Shown here one piece after another: positions 1 through 8,231 of a stretch of 64,000 bases of DNA. The notes beneath the pieces are model-generated. The model searched no databases. It saw only the letters and a list, made by a program, of their open reading frames with translations, and had not been told where the DNA came from. Origin of the DNA: an uncultured Bacilli bacterium (GTDB lineage Bacteria > Bacillota_I > Bacilli_A > RF39 > UBA660); contig CAKPMX010000001.1 in assembly GCA_934168205.1 (NCBI GenBank), forward strand, positions 1 to 64,000, written 5' to 3'. The first letter of the stretch is position 1. The number at the start of each line of letters is the position of its first letter. The position numbers and the translations under genes are program-made.

Positions 1-2
1 AC

Positions 3-27
3 AAAAAAACTAACTATTTCTAGTTAG
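3..27 (-). terminator. Terminator of the tRNA-Gly/Cys unit
   Basis: A 7-bp hairpin (CTAACTA/TAGTTAG) is followed on the minus strand by a run of T. It lies downstream of the two tRNA genes. A second hairpin (arms AAACTCGAA/TTCGAGTTT) sits between it and tRNA-Gly. Confidence 0.8.
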
Positions 28-70
28 CATTTATTACTTAAACTCGAAAAGTTCGAGTTTCCTATCAATC

Positions 71-145
71 TGGAGCGAACGAGGGGAATCGAACCCCCAT
101 CACAACCTTGGCAAGGTCGTATTCTAACCATTAAACCACATTCGC
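71..145 (-). tRNA. tRNA-Gly (GCC)
   Basis: Read on the minus strand the sequence folds into a complete cloverleaf. The acceptor starts GCGAATG, the anticodon loop reads CTTGCCAAG, the T-loop is TTCGATT and CCA is encoded. Anticodon GCC decodes glycine. It is the distal gene of a two-tRNA transcript behind tRNA-Cys. Confidence 0.96.
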
Positions 146-167
146 ACAGATGACTTTTCAAATTAAA

Positions 168-241
168 TGGAGGGGCCTACCGGATTTGAACCGGTGATCA
201 GGGTGTTGCAGACCCACGCCTTACCACTTGGCTAAAGCCCC
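168..241 (-). tRNA. tRNA-Cys (GCA)
   Basis: Minus-strand cloverleaf with acceptor GGGGCTT pairing with the 3' strand GGCCCC, discriminator U and encoded CCA. The anticodon loop carries GCA (cysteine) and the T-loop is TTCAAAT. It is promoter-proximal, 22 nt ahead of tRNA-Gly. Confidence 0.96.
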
Positions 242-253
242 GTTGCAATTAAG

Positions 254-282
254 ATTATACCAAACACTAGCGATAATTTCAA
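254..282 (-). promoter_or_regulatory. Promoter of the tRNA-Cys/Gly unit
   Basis: On the minus strand TTGAAA (277-282) is followed after 17 nt by TATAAT (254-259), with TGG immediately upstream of the -10 box (extended -10 character). The expected start lies a few bases before tRNA-Cys. Confidence 0.8.
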
Positions 283-366
283 TAAAATTATTGCATTTTT
301 AATATTTTATGATAAAAAAAGAAGCAATATACTAAAAACACATCACTTCTCTCCTACATAAATAAT

Positions 367-1623
367 TTATTTAACATAAAAATCACAAATATTTTTATAG
401 TTATAAATAAATTCATTACTAGTAACAATAGGCAACAAGCCATACACATCATCATAGTAATACATCGTATCACCAGAAACAACCATAACATTATCACCTT
501 TTACCTTCCATTCTGAAACAGAATCAAAATGAAATAACAATACAGAGTTCTTCAAATTAAGCTTATCAGTTTTATAAAAGTCCCCTGCATCTGTAACAAA
601 ATAGTACATATCATTACTTTTCTTTACCTCTTTTGCACCATACATATTACCAAGTACATTATTAACTACATCATTTGTCCAAATATCATTAGACTTTAAA
701 TATTCCTTTGAAGAAACCGTAACTAACTTTTTCCCTTGAATACTCTTAAACCCATCTTTAACATTGCCTACTTCTTTTACCGTTTCCTTATCAGGATCTA
801 AAGCATACTGTTTCTTAGTATTCAAATCAGTATAATAAAACTTTCCATCATATGAACCATTAATGTACATATTAAATGAAATTTGTTCATCTAAATCTAC
901 TCTACCTTTTCCACCATTCAAAATATCATATAAATAAAATGATGCATACATATTACCAGAGTTTAAATCCGTATTAATAGAAACATAATAATTATCAGTC
1001 AAATAAGACAAATTATTTTCATATTGATCATGATTTAAAAAGTCCTTTTTAATTACCTTTTTATCATTAATAATATAAAATCCTCTATAATCCCATACTG
1101 TAAAAATAGTATCATCTTTAACATTATCTCTATAAATATCATATACTGTATCTTTTTTAGGTAAAGTATCCCTAGCCCAAGACTTAGCTATATAGCCAGA
1201 CTTCTTTAACTTTTTAATATAATTATCTAGCGAACTATTATCAGTTTGTCTCAAATAAGAATAACTAACTTGTTGTTTCTTGTACTTACAATATATATCA
1301 CTAGTTATACCCTTCTTAAAAATAGGAAATATACATCTTAAGTTTTCATCATCAAAATACTTAACATCTTTAACGATTTCATCTTGCCTATTATAATCAT
1401 GTTCCAAATTAAAAATATAAGTATCTTGATTATCATCAACCAATTTAAAATAATAAGTATTTTTCTTTCCATCAACTTTTAACTTCTCATGTATTAAATA
1501 AGAATTATCTTTTGTAATAATTGAATAATCTATTTCATGGTGTCTCATAAAAAACTGGACAAAAATTTGAAAAATCAAAGTTGCTGCACCAAGTAAAAAT
1601 AATATTGGTAGTAACTTTTTCAT
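367..1623 (-). CDS. Membrane-anchored extracytoplasmic protein of unknown function
   Basis: The 418-residue product has one N-terminal hydrophobic segment (residues about 4-25) after a short MKK start, so it is probably anchored with the bulk outside. The rest is rich in Lys, Asp, Tyr and Asn. Repeated strand-like pieces such as YYFKLVDDNQDTYIF and FYYTDLNTKKQYALD suggest a beta-rich or propeller-like fold. No catalytic motif is visible and I do not recognise a family. The start ATG is preceded by GGTGATAAGGT. The tRNA promoter and a terminator separate it from its neighbours, so it is probably monocistronic or co-transcribed only with the gene upstream at 1683-2123. Confidence 0.85.
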   Translation of the reverse strand: MKKLLPILFLLGAATLIFQIFVQFFMRHHEIDYSIITKDNSYLIHEKLKVDGKKNTYYFKLVDDNQDTYIFNLEHDYNRQDEIVKDVKYFDDENLRCIFPIFKKGITSDIYCKYKKQQVSYSYLRQTDNSSLDNYIKKLKKSGYIAKSWARDTLPKKDTVYDIYRDNVKDDTIFTVWDYRGFYIINDKKVIKKDFLNHDQYENNLSYLTDNYYVSINTDLNSGNMYASFYLYDILNGGKGRVDLDEQISFNMYINGSYDGKFYYTDLNTKKQYALDPDKETVKEVGNVKDGFKSIQGKKLVTVSSKEYLKSNDIWTNDVVNNVLGNMYGAKEVKKSNDMYYFVTDAGDFYKTDKLNLKNSVLLFHFDSVSEWKVKGDNVMVVSGDTMYYYDDVYGLLPIVTSNEFIYNYKNICDFYVK

Positions 1624-1648
1624 ACCTTATCACCATCTAAATTATAGC

Positions 1649-1681
1649 AAAAAAAAAAGTTAAAATAAAGACTTTAACTTT
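1649..1681 (-). terminator. Intrinsic terminator after the PH-like gene
   Basis: Arms AAGTTAAA/TTTAACTT are followed on the minus strand by a long T run, directly after the 1683-2123 gene. Confidence 0.75.
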
Positions 1682-1682
1682 C

Positions 1683-2123
1683 TTAATCATCTTTTCGCGA
1701 ATGATACGCTTTTTTCATTTCCATCATATAACTACTTATTTCTGTTTCAATTTCTGGAAGTGCCTCAACACCAATATTAGAAAGTGTAATAAATTCCTTT
1801 ACAGTATCAATGTAAACCTTTCCCCAAATTAAGCCACCCTTTACTTTTAAATCGTTAAATAAATCAGGTGTAACAGAATCTAAAAAGTAGCCAAAGACAA
1901 CTCTTTTTCTTCCTATTAAAATTCTTTTATCTGTAAGAGCAATAACTGCCGTACCTAAAATATCCAAAGGATTATCATTCTTTTGAGCAACAAAAACATA
2001 AAGAACCTTTTCATCCGGATTTAAATGTTTTTCCACAATACTAGCATTCTGCTTTATACGCCATCCAATTGTAGAAGGATGTAACTTCTTAAATTTCATT
2101 GCTCTTCTATAAACTTCACCCAT
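1683..2123 (-). CDS. PH-domain-like (YokE/bPH-type) cytoplasmic protein
   Basis: 146 residues without a signal peptide. The core (residues about 30-125) has the pattern of bacterial PH-like domains of the YokE type: VEKHLNPDEKVLYVFVAQ, then a hydrophobic strand ending in ALTDKRILIGRKR, then short strands closing with IDTVKEFITL. The motif 'ALTDKRIL' is the usual hallmark of this fold. Role unknown; such domains usually act in protein or membrane association. Of the ATGs near the ribosome site TAGGAGGT, the second is in frame and gives MGEVYRR. Confidence 0.7.
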   Translation of the reverse strand: MGEVYRRAMKFKKLHPSTIGWRIKQNASIVEKHLNPDEKVLYVFVAQKNDNPLDILGTAVIALTDKRILIGRKRVVFGYFLDSVTPDLFNDLKVKGGLIWGKVYIDTVKEFITLSNIGVEALPEIETEISSYMMEMKKAYHSRKDD

Positions 2124-2294
2124 ATAGCCATAGACCTCCTATACACCAAATATTATACCATACTAAATATTAATATCACAATTAAAATAATCACAAAAGG
2201 GTCTAACAAAAGAGACAAAAAGGAAATAAATGTCGATTTAAATAAATAATACATAAAAACAAAAGTACATATCCTTAAATAAGGATGTGATATT

Positions 2295-3215
2295 ATTACA
2301 AAAACAATAGGAATACCAAGAGCTCTACTATACTACTATGACTATGATTTCTGGGAAGCATTCTTTTCTAAACTTAACTACAAAACTATAACCAGTTCCA
2401 AAAGCAATAAAAAAATACTTCAAAATGGTATAAAAAAAGCTCAAGATGAAGCGTGTTTATCTTTAAAACTATACCTAGGTCACATAATGGACTTAGAAAA
2501 TAAATGTGACTACATCTTAGTACCAAGACTCTACTCTATAAAAAAGAATGAACAAGTATGTACAAACTTTAACTGTTTATATGACTTAGTTAATAATTTA
2601 TTTGATATAAAAATTCTAAACTACAACATTGATTTAACACAAGGCAAAACAAAACTAATTGCCTTTTTAAAATTAGGAGAAAGTCTAGGAATACCCTACA
2701 TCGAAAGTTATAAAGCCTACAAGTATGCCGAAAAAATAAGTTTAGAAAAAAGACTAGAAAAAGAAAAAGCTCAAGAAGAAAACTTAAAAACAAATAATAT
2801 AAAAATCTTACTAGCAGGACACCCGTACAATTTATATGACGACTTAATAGGAAATACAATTACAAAATATCTTTTAAAAAATAACATTTCCGTTATCTAT
2901 AGTGATAGAATCGATCACAACATAATTGATGAAGAATGTAGAAAACTTTCAACAGATATTCACTGGACACACAGTAAAGAAGTCGTTGCCAGTATAAACT
3001 ATTACCGCGACAAAGTAGATGGAATTATCATAATCTCATCATTCCCATGTGGCCCAGACTCTCTAAGTAATGAACTAATTACTAGAAAAATAAAAGAAAT
3101 ACCTATCATTAATTTAATCTTTGAAGACTTAAACAGCGAAGTCGGTATTATTACCCGTCTAGAAAGTTTTATTGATATTCTAACCAATATAAAAGAAGGT
3201 GAAAAAAATGACTAA
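2295..3215 (+). CDS. 2-hydroxyacyl-CoA dehydratase/DUF2229-type protein, apparent ATT start
   Basis: The first ATG (2487) would cut off a conserved N-terminus. The frame is open from 2283 and encodes, from 2298, TKTIGIPRALLYYYDYDFWEA, the typical DUF2229 (CoA-enzyme activase-associated) opening. It continues to a DEACLSLKLYLGHI motif with a candidate cluster Cys. No ATG, GTG or TTG exists between the upstream stop (2280) and this motif. A near-perfect Shine-Dalgarno (AAGGATGTGA, 2281-2290) places initiation at ATT 2295 or, less well, ATT 2292, giving about 306 residues. The C-terminal half (about 165-300) has a Rossmann-like pattern. It overlaps the next gene by 8 nt, forming the first gene of a three-gene operon. 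Family known for radical acyl-CoA dehydration partners; substrate unknown. Confidence 0.75.
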   Translation: MTKTIGIPRALLYYYDYDFWEAFFSKLNYKTITSSKSNKKILQNGIKKAQDEACLSLKLYLGHIMDLENKCDYILVPRLYSIKKNEQVCTNFNCLYDLVNNLFDIKILNYNIDLTQGKTKLIAFLKLGESLGIPYIESYKAYKYAEKISLEKRLEKEKAQEENLKTNNIKILLAGHPYNLYDDLIGNTITKYLLKNNISVIYSDRIDHNIIDEECRKLSTDIHWTHSKEVVASINYYRDKVDGIIIISSFPCGPDSLSNELITRKIKEIPIINLIFEDLNSEVGIITRLESFIDILTNIKEGEKND

Positions 3216-4275
3216 AATAATTAGCTTTCCTCATATGGCTGACTACTACATACCAATAAAAACATTTCTATCTCGAACTACAAAATTAAAAGTGAAACCC
3301 GCTCCTACTATCACTAAAAAAACAATTACCTTAGGAGCTAAATACGCACCAGACTCCGTTTGTCTACCTTTCAAATATAATCTAGGAAACTTTATTGAAT
3401 CATTAGAAGACGGAGCCAACATTTTATTCACAGCTGGTGGTGGATGTCGTTATAGATACTATGCAGAAGTAACTGAAACAATTTTAAAAGACTTAGGATA
3501 CGACTTCAAATTCTATAACCTAATCTCAAATGGAAAACTAAAAATAACAAAAGTATACAAAGAATTTAAAGAACTAAATCCAAATCTTAAATTCACCTAT
3601 TTCATACACCAACTTTTATATACCCTTCTATTTATCTGGAACATGGATAAAATCGATAAAATAATAAGACTACGAATAGGTTTTGAAATAGAAAAAGATT
3701 CATACATCAAAGAAAAGAAAAGAATGTTAAAAGACTTTACATCTACAAGTTCCATAATAAAAATGTATTACTACTATTTTAAACATAAAAAACTAACCAA
3801 AAAAATTCCCTATGCCAAACCTAAAAACTGTCTAAAAGTAGGCATCATTGGTGAACTATATACCGCCATGGAACCATTTGCCACCTACTTTCTTGAAAAA
3901 GAATTAGCCAAGATGCATGTAGAAATTAAACGCTATACAAATTTGAGTTACCTACTATGGCAAAAAAAGTTCATGCAAAGACACATGCTACGAACTACTA
4001 AAAACTACTGTAAATACTCATTAGGTGCCGATGGACTGGATAACGTCTATCGTACCATTAAGCTAATAAACAAATCATATGATGGAATTATTCATACTAA
4101 ACCCTTTGGCTGTACTCCAGAAATAGGAGCTATACCAATAATTCAAAAAATATGCCAAGAAAAAGAAATGCCTATTATCTTCTTTTCCTACGACGTTGAA
4201 ACATCTGATGAAGGAATTAAAACTAGACTAGAAGCTTTTGAAGATCTAATAAAAATAAGGAGAATGAAAAAATGA
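3208..4275 (+). CDS. 2-hydroxyacyl-CoA dehydratase D-component-like (HgdB family) protein
   Basis: The 355-residue product opens with TKIISFPHMADYYIP and carries two conserved Cys contexts: APDSVCLPFKYNLGN (about residue 52) and FTAGGGCRYRYYAE (about 76). These are candidate [4Fe-4S] ligands as in HgdB/activase-associated proteins. Near the end are KPFGCTPEIGAIP and FSYDVETSDEGIKTRLEAF, typical C-terminal motifs of this family. ATG 3208 is chosen over in-frame GTG 3199 because GAAGG lies 8 nt upstream. It overlaps both neighbours, so translation of the module is coupled. Function as a dehydratase, reductase or accessory subunit cannot be decided from sequence. Confidence 0.75.
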   Translation: MTKIISFPHMADYYIPIKTFLSRTTKLKVKPAPTITKKTITLGAKYAPDSVCLPFKYNLGNFIESLEDGANILFTAGGGCRYRYYAEVTETILKDLGYDFKFYNLISNGKLKITKVYKEFKELNPNLKFTYFIHQLLYTLLFIWNMDKIDKIIRLRIGFEIEKDSYIKEKKRMLKDFTSTSSIIKMYYYYFKHKKLTKKIPYAKPKNCLKVGIIGELYTAMEPFATYFLEKELAKMHVEIKRYTNLSYLLWQKKFMQRHMLRTTKNYCKYSLGADGLDNVYRTIKLINKSYDGIIHTKPFGCTPEIGAIPIIQKICQEKEMPIIFFSYDVETSDEGIKTRLEAFEDLIKIRRMKK

Positions 4276-5222
4276 TTAAAAGTTATTTAGGAATAGACAT
4301 TGGATCAATTTCCACCAAAGGAGTAATAATAGATGAAAACAACAATATTCTAGCAAGTTCATATCTTTGGACTAAAGGTAATCCAATAAATGCTGTAAAA
4401 GAAGTAATTAACGAACTACATAAAAAAATAAAAGGAAAAGCTATAAAAATCGTATCAGTCGGTACAACAGGTTCAGCTAGAAAACTCATTGGTACAATTC
4501 TAAATGCTAGTATCATAAAAAATGAAATAACAGCTCATGCCATTGGTACTCTTTCAAAATACCCAGATATCAAAACCATTATTGAAATCGGTGGCCAAGA
4601 CTCCAAAATAATCTTAATAAGAGATGGTATCGTTGTAGACTACGCTATGAATACATTATGTGCAGCCGGTACTGGTGCCTTCCTAACTAGTCAAGCTAAA
4701 CGACTAGATATCCCTATTGAAGACTTTGGAAAAATTGCCCTAACAAGCACTAATCCTGCTCTAATTGCCGCTAGATGTACCGTGTTTGCGGAAAGTGATT
4801 TAGTTCATAAAGCTCAACTTGGCTACGAAAAAAAAGATATCGTTGCCGGACTTTGTAGAAGTATAGCCTTAAACTACTTAAATAACGTTGCGAAAGGCAA
4901 AAAAATTGAAGGACCAGTGATCTTTCAAGGTGGGGTTTCAAAAAATATCGGCGTGAAAAAAGCCTTTGAAGAAATACTACAAACAGAAGTGATAACCGAT
5001 CCAGCTGGACACTTACTAGGTGCCTTAGGAGTAGCCATACTATCCAAAAAAGAAAAAGAAATAGATTTCTCATTTGATATAGTCGAAAATATTTTTAAAA
5101 CCGAAAGCCACAACTGTCCAGGCTGTCCAAACAACTGTGAAATAATAACCGTAAAAAGAAATGAACATCTAATAGATTCCTGGGGCAACCGTTGTGAAAG
5201 AGGCAAAGTAAAAATAAGCTAA
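4272..5222 (+). CDS. 2-hydroxyacyl-CoA dehydratase activase (HgdC/BadF-type ATPase)
   Basis: 316 residues with the ASKHA ATPase fold. Phosphate loop 1 is LGIDIGSISTKGVII (residues 6-20) and loop 2 is IEIGGQDSKIIL. The two cluster cysteines of activases are present: MNTLCAAGTGAFL and AARCTVFAESDLVH, each one [4Fe-4S] ligand per monomer in the HgdC dimer. FQGGVSKNIGV and GALGVAIL complete the fold. A C-terminal extension with SHNCPGCPNNCEI and NRCERG adds five more Cys, probably an additional cluster site as seen in long fused activases. By family knowledge it performs ATP-driven one-electron transfer to its dehydratase partner. It overlaps the preceding gene by ATGA. Confidence 0.88.
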   Translation: MIKSYLGIDIGSISTKGVIIDENNNILASSYLWTKGNPINAVKEVINELHKKIKGKAIKIVSVGTTGSARKLIGTILNASIIKNEITAHAIGTLSKYPDIKTIIEIGGQDSKIILIRDGIVVDYAMNTLCAAGTGAFLTSQAKRLDIPIEDFGKIALTSTNPALIAARCTVFAESDLVHKAQLGYEKKDIVAGLCRSIALNYLNNVAKGKKIEGPVIFQGGVSKNIGVKKAFEEILQTEVITDPAGHLLGALGVAILSKKEKEIDFSFDIVENIFKTESHNCPGCPNNCEIITVKRNEHLIDSWGNRCERGKVKIS

Positions 5223-5251
5223 AAAAGATAAGACCAAAAATCTTATCTTTT
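5222..5251. terminator. Bidirectional terminator between convergent genes
   Basis: Arms AAAAGATAAG/CTTATCTTTT enclose a 9-nt loop. A/T tracts on both sides let it work for the activase operon (+) and the ABC-F gene (-), whose stop codon lies inside the hairpin. Confidence 0.85.
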
Positions 5252-6829
5252 ACTTTCTATATATTCCTCATATGGAACACATCTATCTATAATAGAACCA
5301 TCATCTAATATCTCAATAACACGATTAGTAACAGTACTATTAAGTTCATAATCACGAGAAGTAAATAATACTTCACCTTGGAAATTAATTAATCCTTTAT
5401 TTAAAGATGTAATACTTTCCAAATCTAAATGGTTAGTAGGTTCATCTAATATTAAGAAGTTAGGTCCTTCTAACATTAATTTAGATAACATACAACGCAT
5501 CTTTTCTCCACCTGATAAAACAGATACCTTTTTAAATACATCATCACCAGAGAATAACATTCTACCTAAGAATCCACGAAGAACTGTTTCATCCTTAATA
5601 TCATAATATTGCCCTATCCATTCCATAATGTTCTTATCAACATTGAAATACTCTGTATTATCTTGAGGCAAATAAGCATAATTAATTGTCTTACCAAATT
5701 CTATAGTACCAGCATCATATTTTTCTTTACCAGTTAAAATATTAAATAAAGTTGTTTTAACCATGTCATTATTCGCAATAAAAGTAATTTTATCTCCTTT
5801 AAGAACTGTAAATGATACTTTATTTAAAATCTTTTTACCATCAACCATTTTAGTAAGATTTTCTACTTTTAATATTTCTTTACCAGCCGGTTTTTCAATT
5901 TTAAAATCTATATAAGGATACTTTCTAGAAGAAGGTACAATTTCATCAAGTTGAATCTTATCTAACATTTTCTTTCTAGAAGTCGCTTGTTTTGACTTAG
6001 AAGCATTGGCTGAGAATCTCGCAATAAATGCTTGTAACTCTTTAATTTTTTCTTCCTTTTTCTTATTAGATTCACGCATTTGTTTTTGTAACAATTCAGA
6101 TGACTCATACCAGAAATCATAGTTACCAACATATAGCTTAATCTTACCATAATCAATATCAGCAATATGTGTACAAACCTTATTTAAGAAATGTCTATCA
6201 TGAGATACAAGAATAACTGTATTATTAAAGTTTATTAAAAACTCCTCTAACCAGCGAATAGCATCTAAATCCAAACTGTTTGTAGGTTCATCCAAAAGTA
6301 AAATATCTGGATTACCAAATAAAGCTTGAGCAAGTAAAACTTTTACACGGTCCTTAACAGGAAGCTCACTCATTAAAACATAATGATATTTTTCATCTAT
6401 TCCTAAATTATTTAAAAGTGTACAAGCATCAGACTCAGCATTCCATCCATCTAAATCCATAAATTCAGCTTCTAAATTAGCTAATTTCATACCATCTTCT
6501 TCACTGAACTCAGTTTGCTCATACATCTTATTCTTTTCTTCCATGATTTTATAAAGTTTATCATTACCCATGATTACAACATCAATAACTCTATTATTAT
6601 CATATTGATAATGATCCTGTCTTAAAATAGAAAGTCTCTCATTTTTAGATATAACTATCTCTCCTGTTGTAGTTTCTATCTCACCTGACAATAACTTTAA
6701 AAATGTAGATTTACCAGATCCATTCGCACCAATTAATCCATAACAATTACCATCAGTAAATTTAATATTAACATCTTCAAACAAAGTTCTCTTTCCAAAC
6801 TTTAAACTAACATTATTAACTTGAATCAT
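5243..6829 (-). CDS. ABC-F family ATPase (YkpA/YbiT-like)
   Basis: 528 residues with two ABC domains and no membrane segments. Domain 1 has Walker A GANGSGKST (about 34-42) and Walker B ILLLDEPTNSLD. Domain 2 has signature LSGGEKMRC and Walker B FLILDEPTNHLD. A charged linker (about 245-300) separates them. The second Walker A is degenerate, reading IANNDMVKTTLF instead of GxxxxGK; similar NDxxKTT loops occur in the YbiT branch. ABC-F proteins act on the ribosome in translation elongation, stress or antibiotic protection. Nothing here indicates which. Start ATG follows GAGGTGA. Confidence 0.92.
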   Translation of the reverse strand: MIQVNNVSLKFGKRTLFEDVNIKFTDGNCYGLIGANGSGKSTFLKLLSGEIETTTGEIVISKNERLSILRQDHYQYDNNRVIDVVIMGNDKLYKIMEEKNKMYEQTEFSEEDGMKLANLEAEFMDLDGWNAESDACTLLNNLGIDEKYHYVLMSELPVKDRVKVLLAQALFGNPDILLLDEPTNSLDLDAIRWLEEFLINFNNTVILVSHDRHFLNKVCTHIADIDYGKIKLYVGNYDFWYESSELLQKQMRESNKKKEEKIKELQAFIARFSANASKSKQATSRKKMLDKIQLDEIVPSSRKYPYIDFKIEKPAGKEILKVENLTKMVDGKKILNKVSFTVLKGDKITFIANNDMVKTTLFNILTGKEKYDAGTIEFGKTINYAYLPQDNTEYFNVDKNIMEWIGQYYDIKDETVLRGFLGRMLFSGDDVFKKVSVLSGGEKMRCMLSKLMLEGPNFLILDEPTNHLDLESITSLNKGLINFQGEVLFTSRDYELNSTVTNRVIEILDDGSIIDRCVPYEEYIESKR

Positions 6830-6923
6830 TATCTCACCTCAAACAAAGTATTTAAATATACACAAAAACTGTGTACTTGCATTTACCATTATACTATTTA
6901 ATAAACATATAAGTCAAAGTAAA

Positions 6924-7529
6924 TTATTTTCCCTTATAAAAATGTGACACAGTCTTTGCAAATTCATATAAAATAATATCACTTTTATTAATTGCAAAAC
7001 CTTTACCTAAAGCTTTACCGCCAATAGTAAGAGCTGCAACTATTGCCGCTACAAATAATCCTGTAAATAATAAGCTCCAATTAAACTGATTAGCCAAAAT
7101 TGTCGCAATAGCTGTAGCGGCTGTACCAGAAATAATTCCACAAACATCACCTACAACATCACAACAAAAGTTAGATACTTTAGAAGCATTCTTCTTAAAT
7201 TTAACAGCAATATCAGCACCTGGTACTTTACGAGAATTCATCGAATGAAAAACTGTCTCATCACTACTAGTAACACTAACACCAATGATATCAAATAATA
7301 TACCTATACCTATAAATAACAAAGTAATAAGTATACCAAAAAACAATGATAAATTAGGTATTGTAACTTGTGAAACGTATGATAAACCAAATGACAATGC
7401 AAATGCTATTAAAACTATTTTAAGTATCCATTTATACTCTGTTTTCTTTTTACTAATTTTTTCTCTTCTTTTAGTCTCAATGACTAATTCCTTAAATTCA
7501 TCTCTTTCTAATTTTTTCTTATCTTTCAT
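6924..7529 (-). CDS. oapA: OapA-like membrane protein, partner of the adjacent OLE RNA
   Basis: 201 residues: a basic N-terminus (about 1-32), two hydrophobic segments (about 36-75), the conserved stretch FDIIGVSVTSSDETVFHSMNS plus SRKVPGADIAVKFKK, then SNFCCDVVGDVCGIISG and two more hydrophobic segments. This matches the family often annotated as CorB-like, related to the CNNM/DUF21 membrane domain. In OLE-containing Firmicutes that family is OapA, which binds OLE RNA at the membrane and is linked to Mg2+ and alcohol stress. I place the start at ATG 7529 with SD GAGG; GTG 7541 lies within the ribosome site. It follows the RNA directly on the same strand. Confidence 0.75.
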   Translation of the reverse strand: MKDKKKLERDEFKELVIETKRREKISKKKTEYKWILKIVLIAFALSFGLSYVSQVTIPNLSLFFGILITLLFIGIGILFDIIGVSVTSSDETVFHSMNSRKVPGADIAVKFKKNASKVSNFCCDVVGDVCGIISGTAATAIATILANQFNWSLLFTGLFVAAIVAALTIGGKALGKGFAINKSDIILYEFAKTVSHFYKGK

Positions 7530-7553
7530 ATAATACCTCACTAATTTATTTAT

Positions 7554-7584
7554 GAAAAAAATAGTATCCTAAAATACTATTTTA
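7554..7584 (-). terminator. Hairpin at the OLE RNA 3' end, before oapA
   Basis: Arms AAATAGTA/TACTATTT with a short loop are followed by seven T on the minus strand, 25 nt before the oapA start. It would end the RNA and let read-through supply oapA mRNA. Confidence 0.8.
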
Positions 7585-8186
7585 AATTACTTAAACTAAT
7601 GGCTATTAACATAGTAAACTTTGAATCTTAGGTCAAGTAGGATTTCCCTCATGTCTATAAATCCGTTACCAGATTTATGGTTCCCCTTTAAAGATATGAG
7701 TATGACGTCACCGTTCATACGACTTGATTACCACTTAGTATCCACTGCAATCCTATGCTAACGGCACTCTAGGAGATTTCCCCACCAATAACACTTTATT
7801 ATTAGTTCTCTTTTGCAACAGCAATTTCATAAAGCAATACTTATTATATTTGGCCAAACATTAATAAGCAAGTTCTTTAATCCCAAGACCATCACTCAAG
7901 ACAAGCTACGCTGTACATAACTTTCGCCACAATACAGGTTTTATCCCATTTCGTAATGAGTCCATCAGTTAACACGTATAGGCTCACCACAATAATAGGT
8001 CTCCACAAATACTGGGTCGTTTGTCGTATGCCATTACGAGCGCCCAACATTTTTCATCTCCAGCATCCACCCTAAACTGGGCGTATAAAGCAAACACCAG
8101 AGGTTTCACAGATATGCTCTTATAACGGTTGTTTAATCCCGTCTTCCTAATAAAGTGATTGACTAGAATAATGTGCCATCAATCAG
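7557..8186 (-). ncRNA. ole: Large structured non-coding RNA, OLE type
   Basis: About 630 nt have no credible ORF on either strand, are visibly richer in G+C than the flanks, and lie between a consensus promoter and a terminator on the minus strand. Local hairpins are clear: TGATTGA/TCAATCA (8156-8185) at the 5' end, ATAAATC/GATTTAT (7658-7679) enclosed by CTCAT/ATGAG, and GTATGA/TCATAC (7700-7720). OLE (ornate, large, extremophilic) RNA is about 600 nt and usually lies immediately upstream of oapA, as here. I identify it by size, structure and gene context; I could not align it to the OLE covariance model. tmRNA and RNase P signatures are absent. Confidence 0.78.
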
Positions 8187-8191
8187 TACAT

Positions 8192-8220
8192 ATTATATCA
8201 TATGTAACTAAAAATGTCAA
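8192..8220 (-). promoter_or_regulatory. Perfect consensus promoter of the OLE-type RNA
   Basis: TTGACA (8215-8220) and TATAAT (8192-8197) on the minus strand are both exact consensus with a 17-nt spacer. The predicted start (about 8185) coincides with the base of the first RNA hairpin. Confidence 0.9.
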
Positions 8221-8231
8221 ATTTACACTTT

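Noticed and set aside
3199..3207. GTG 3199 as the start of the HgdB-like gene
   Set aside because: It lies within the ribosome site that serves ATG 3208.
7557..8186. tmRNA, RNase P RNA or group II intron as the identity of the large RNA
   Set aside because: No tRNA-like 3' end with a CCA-proximal T-arm, no RNase P core motif (GAGGAAAGTCC), and no intron-type reverse transcriptase frame or domain V pattern were seen.
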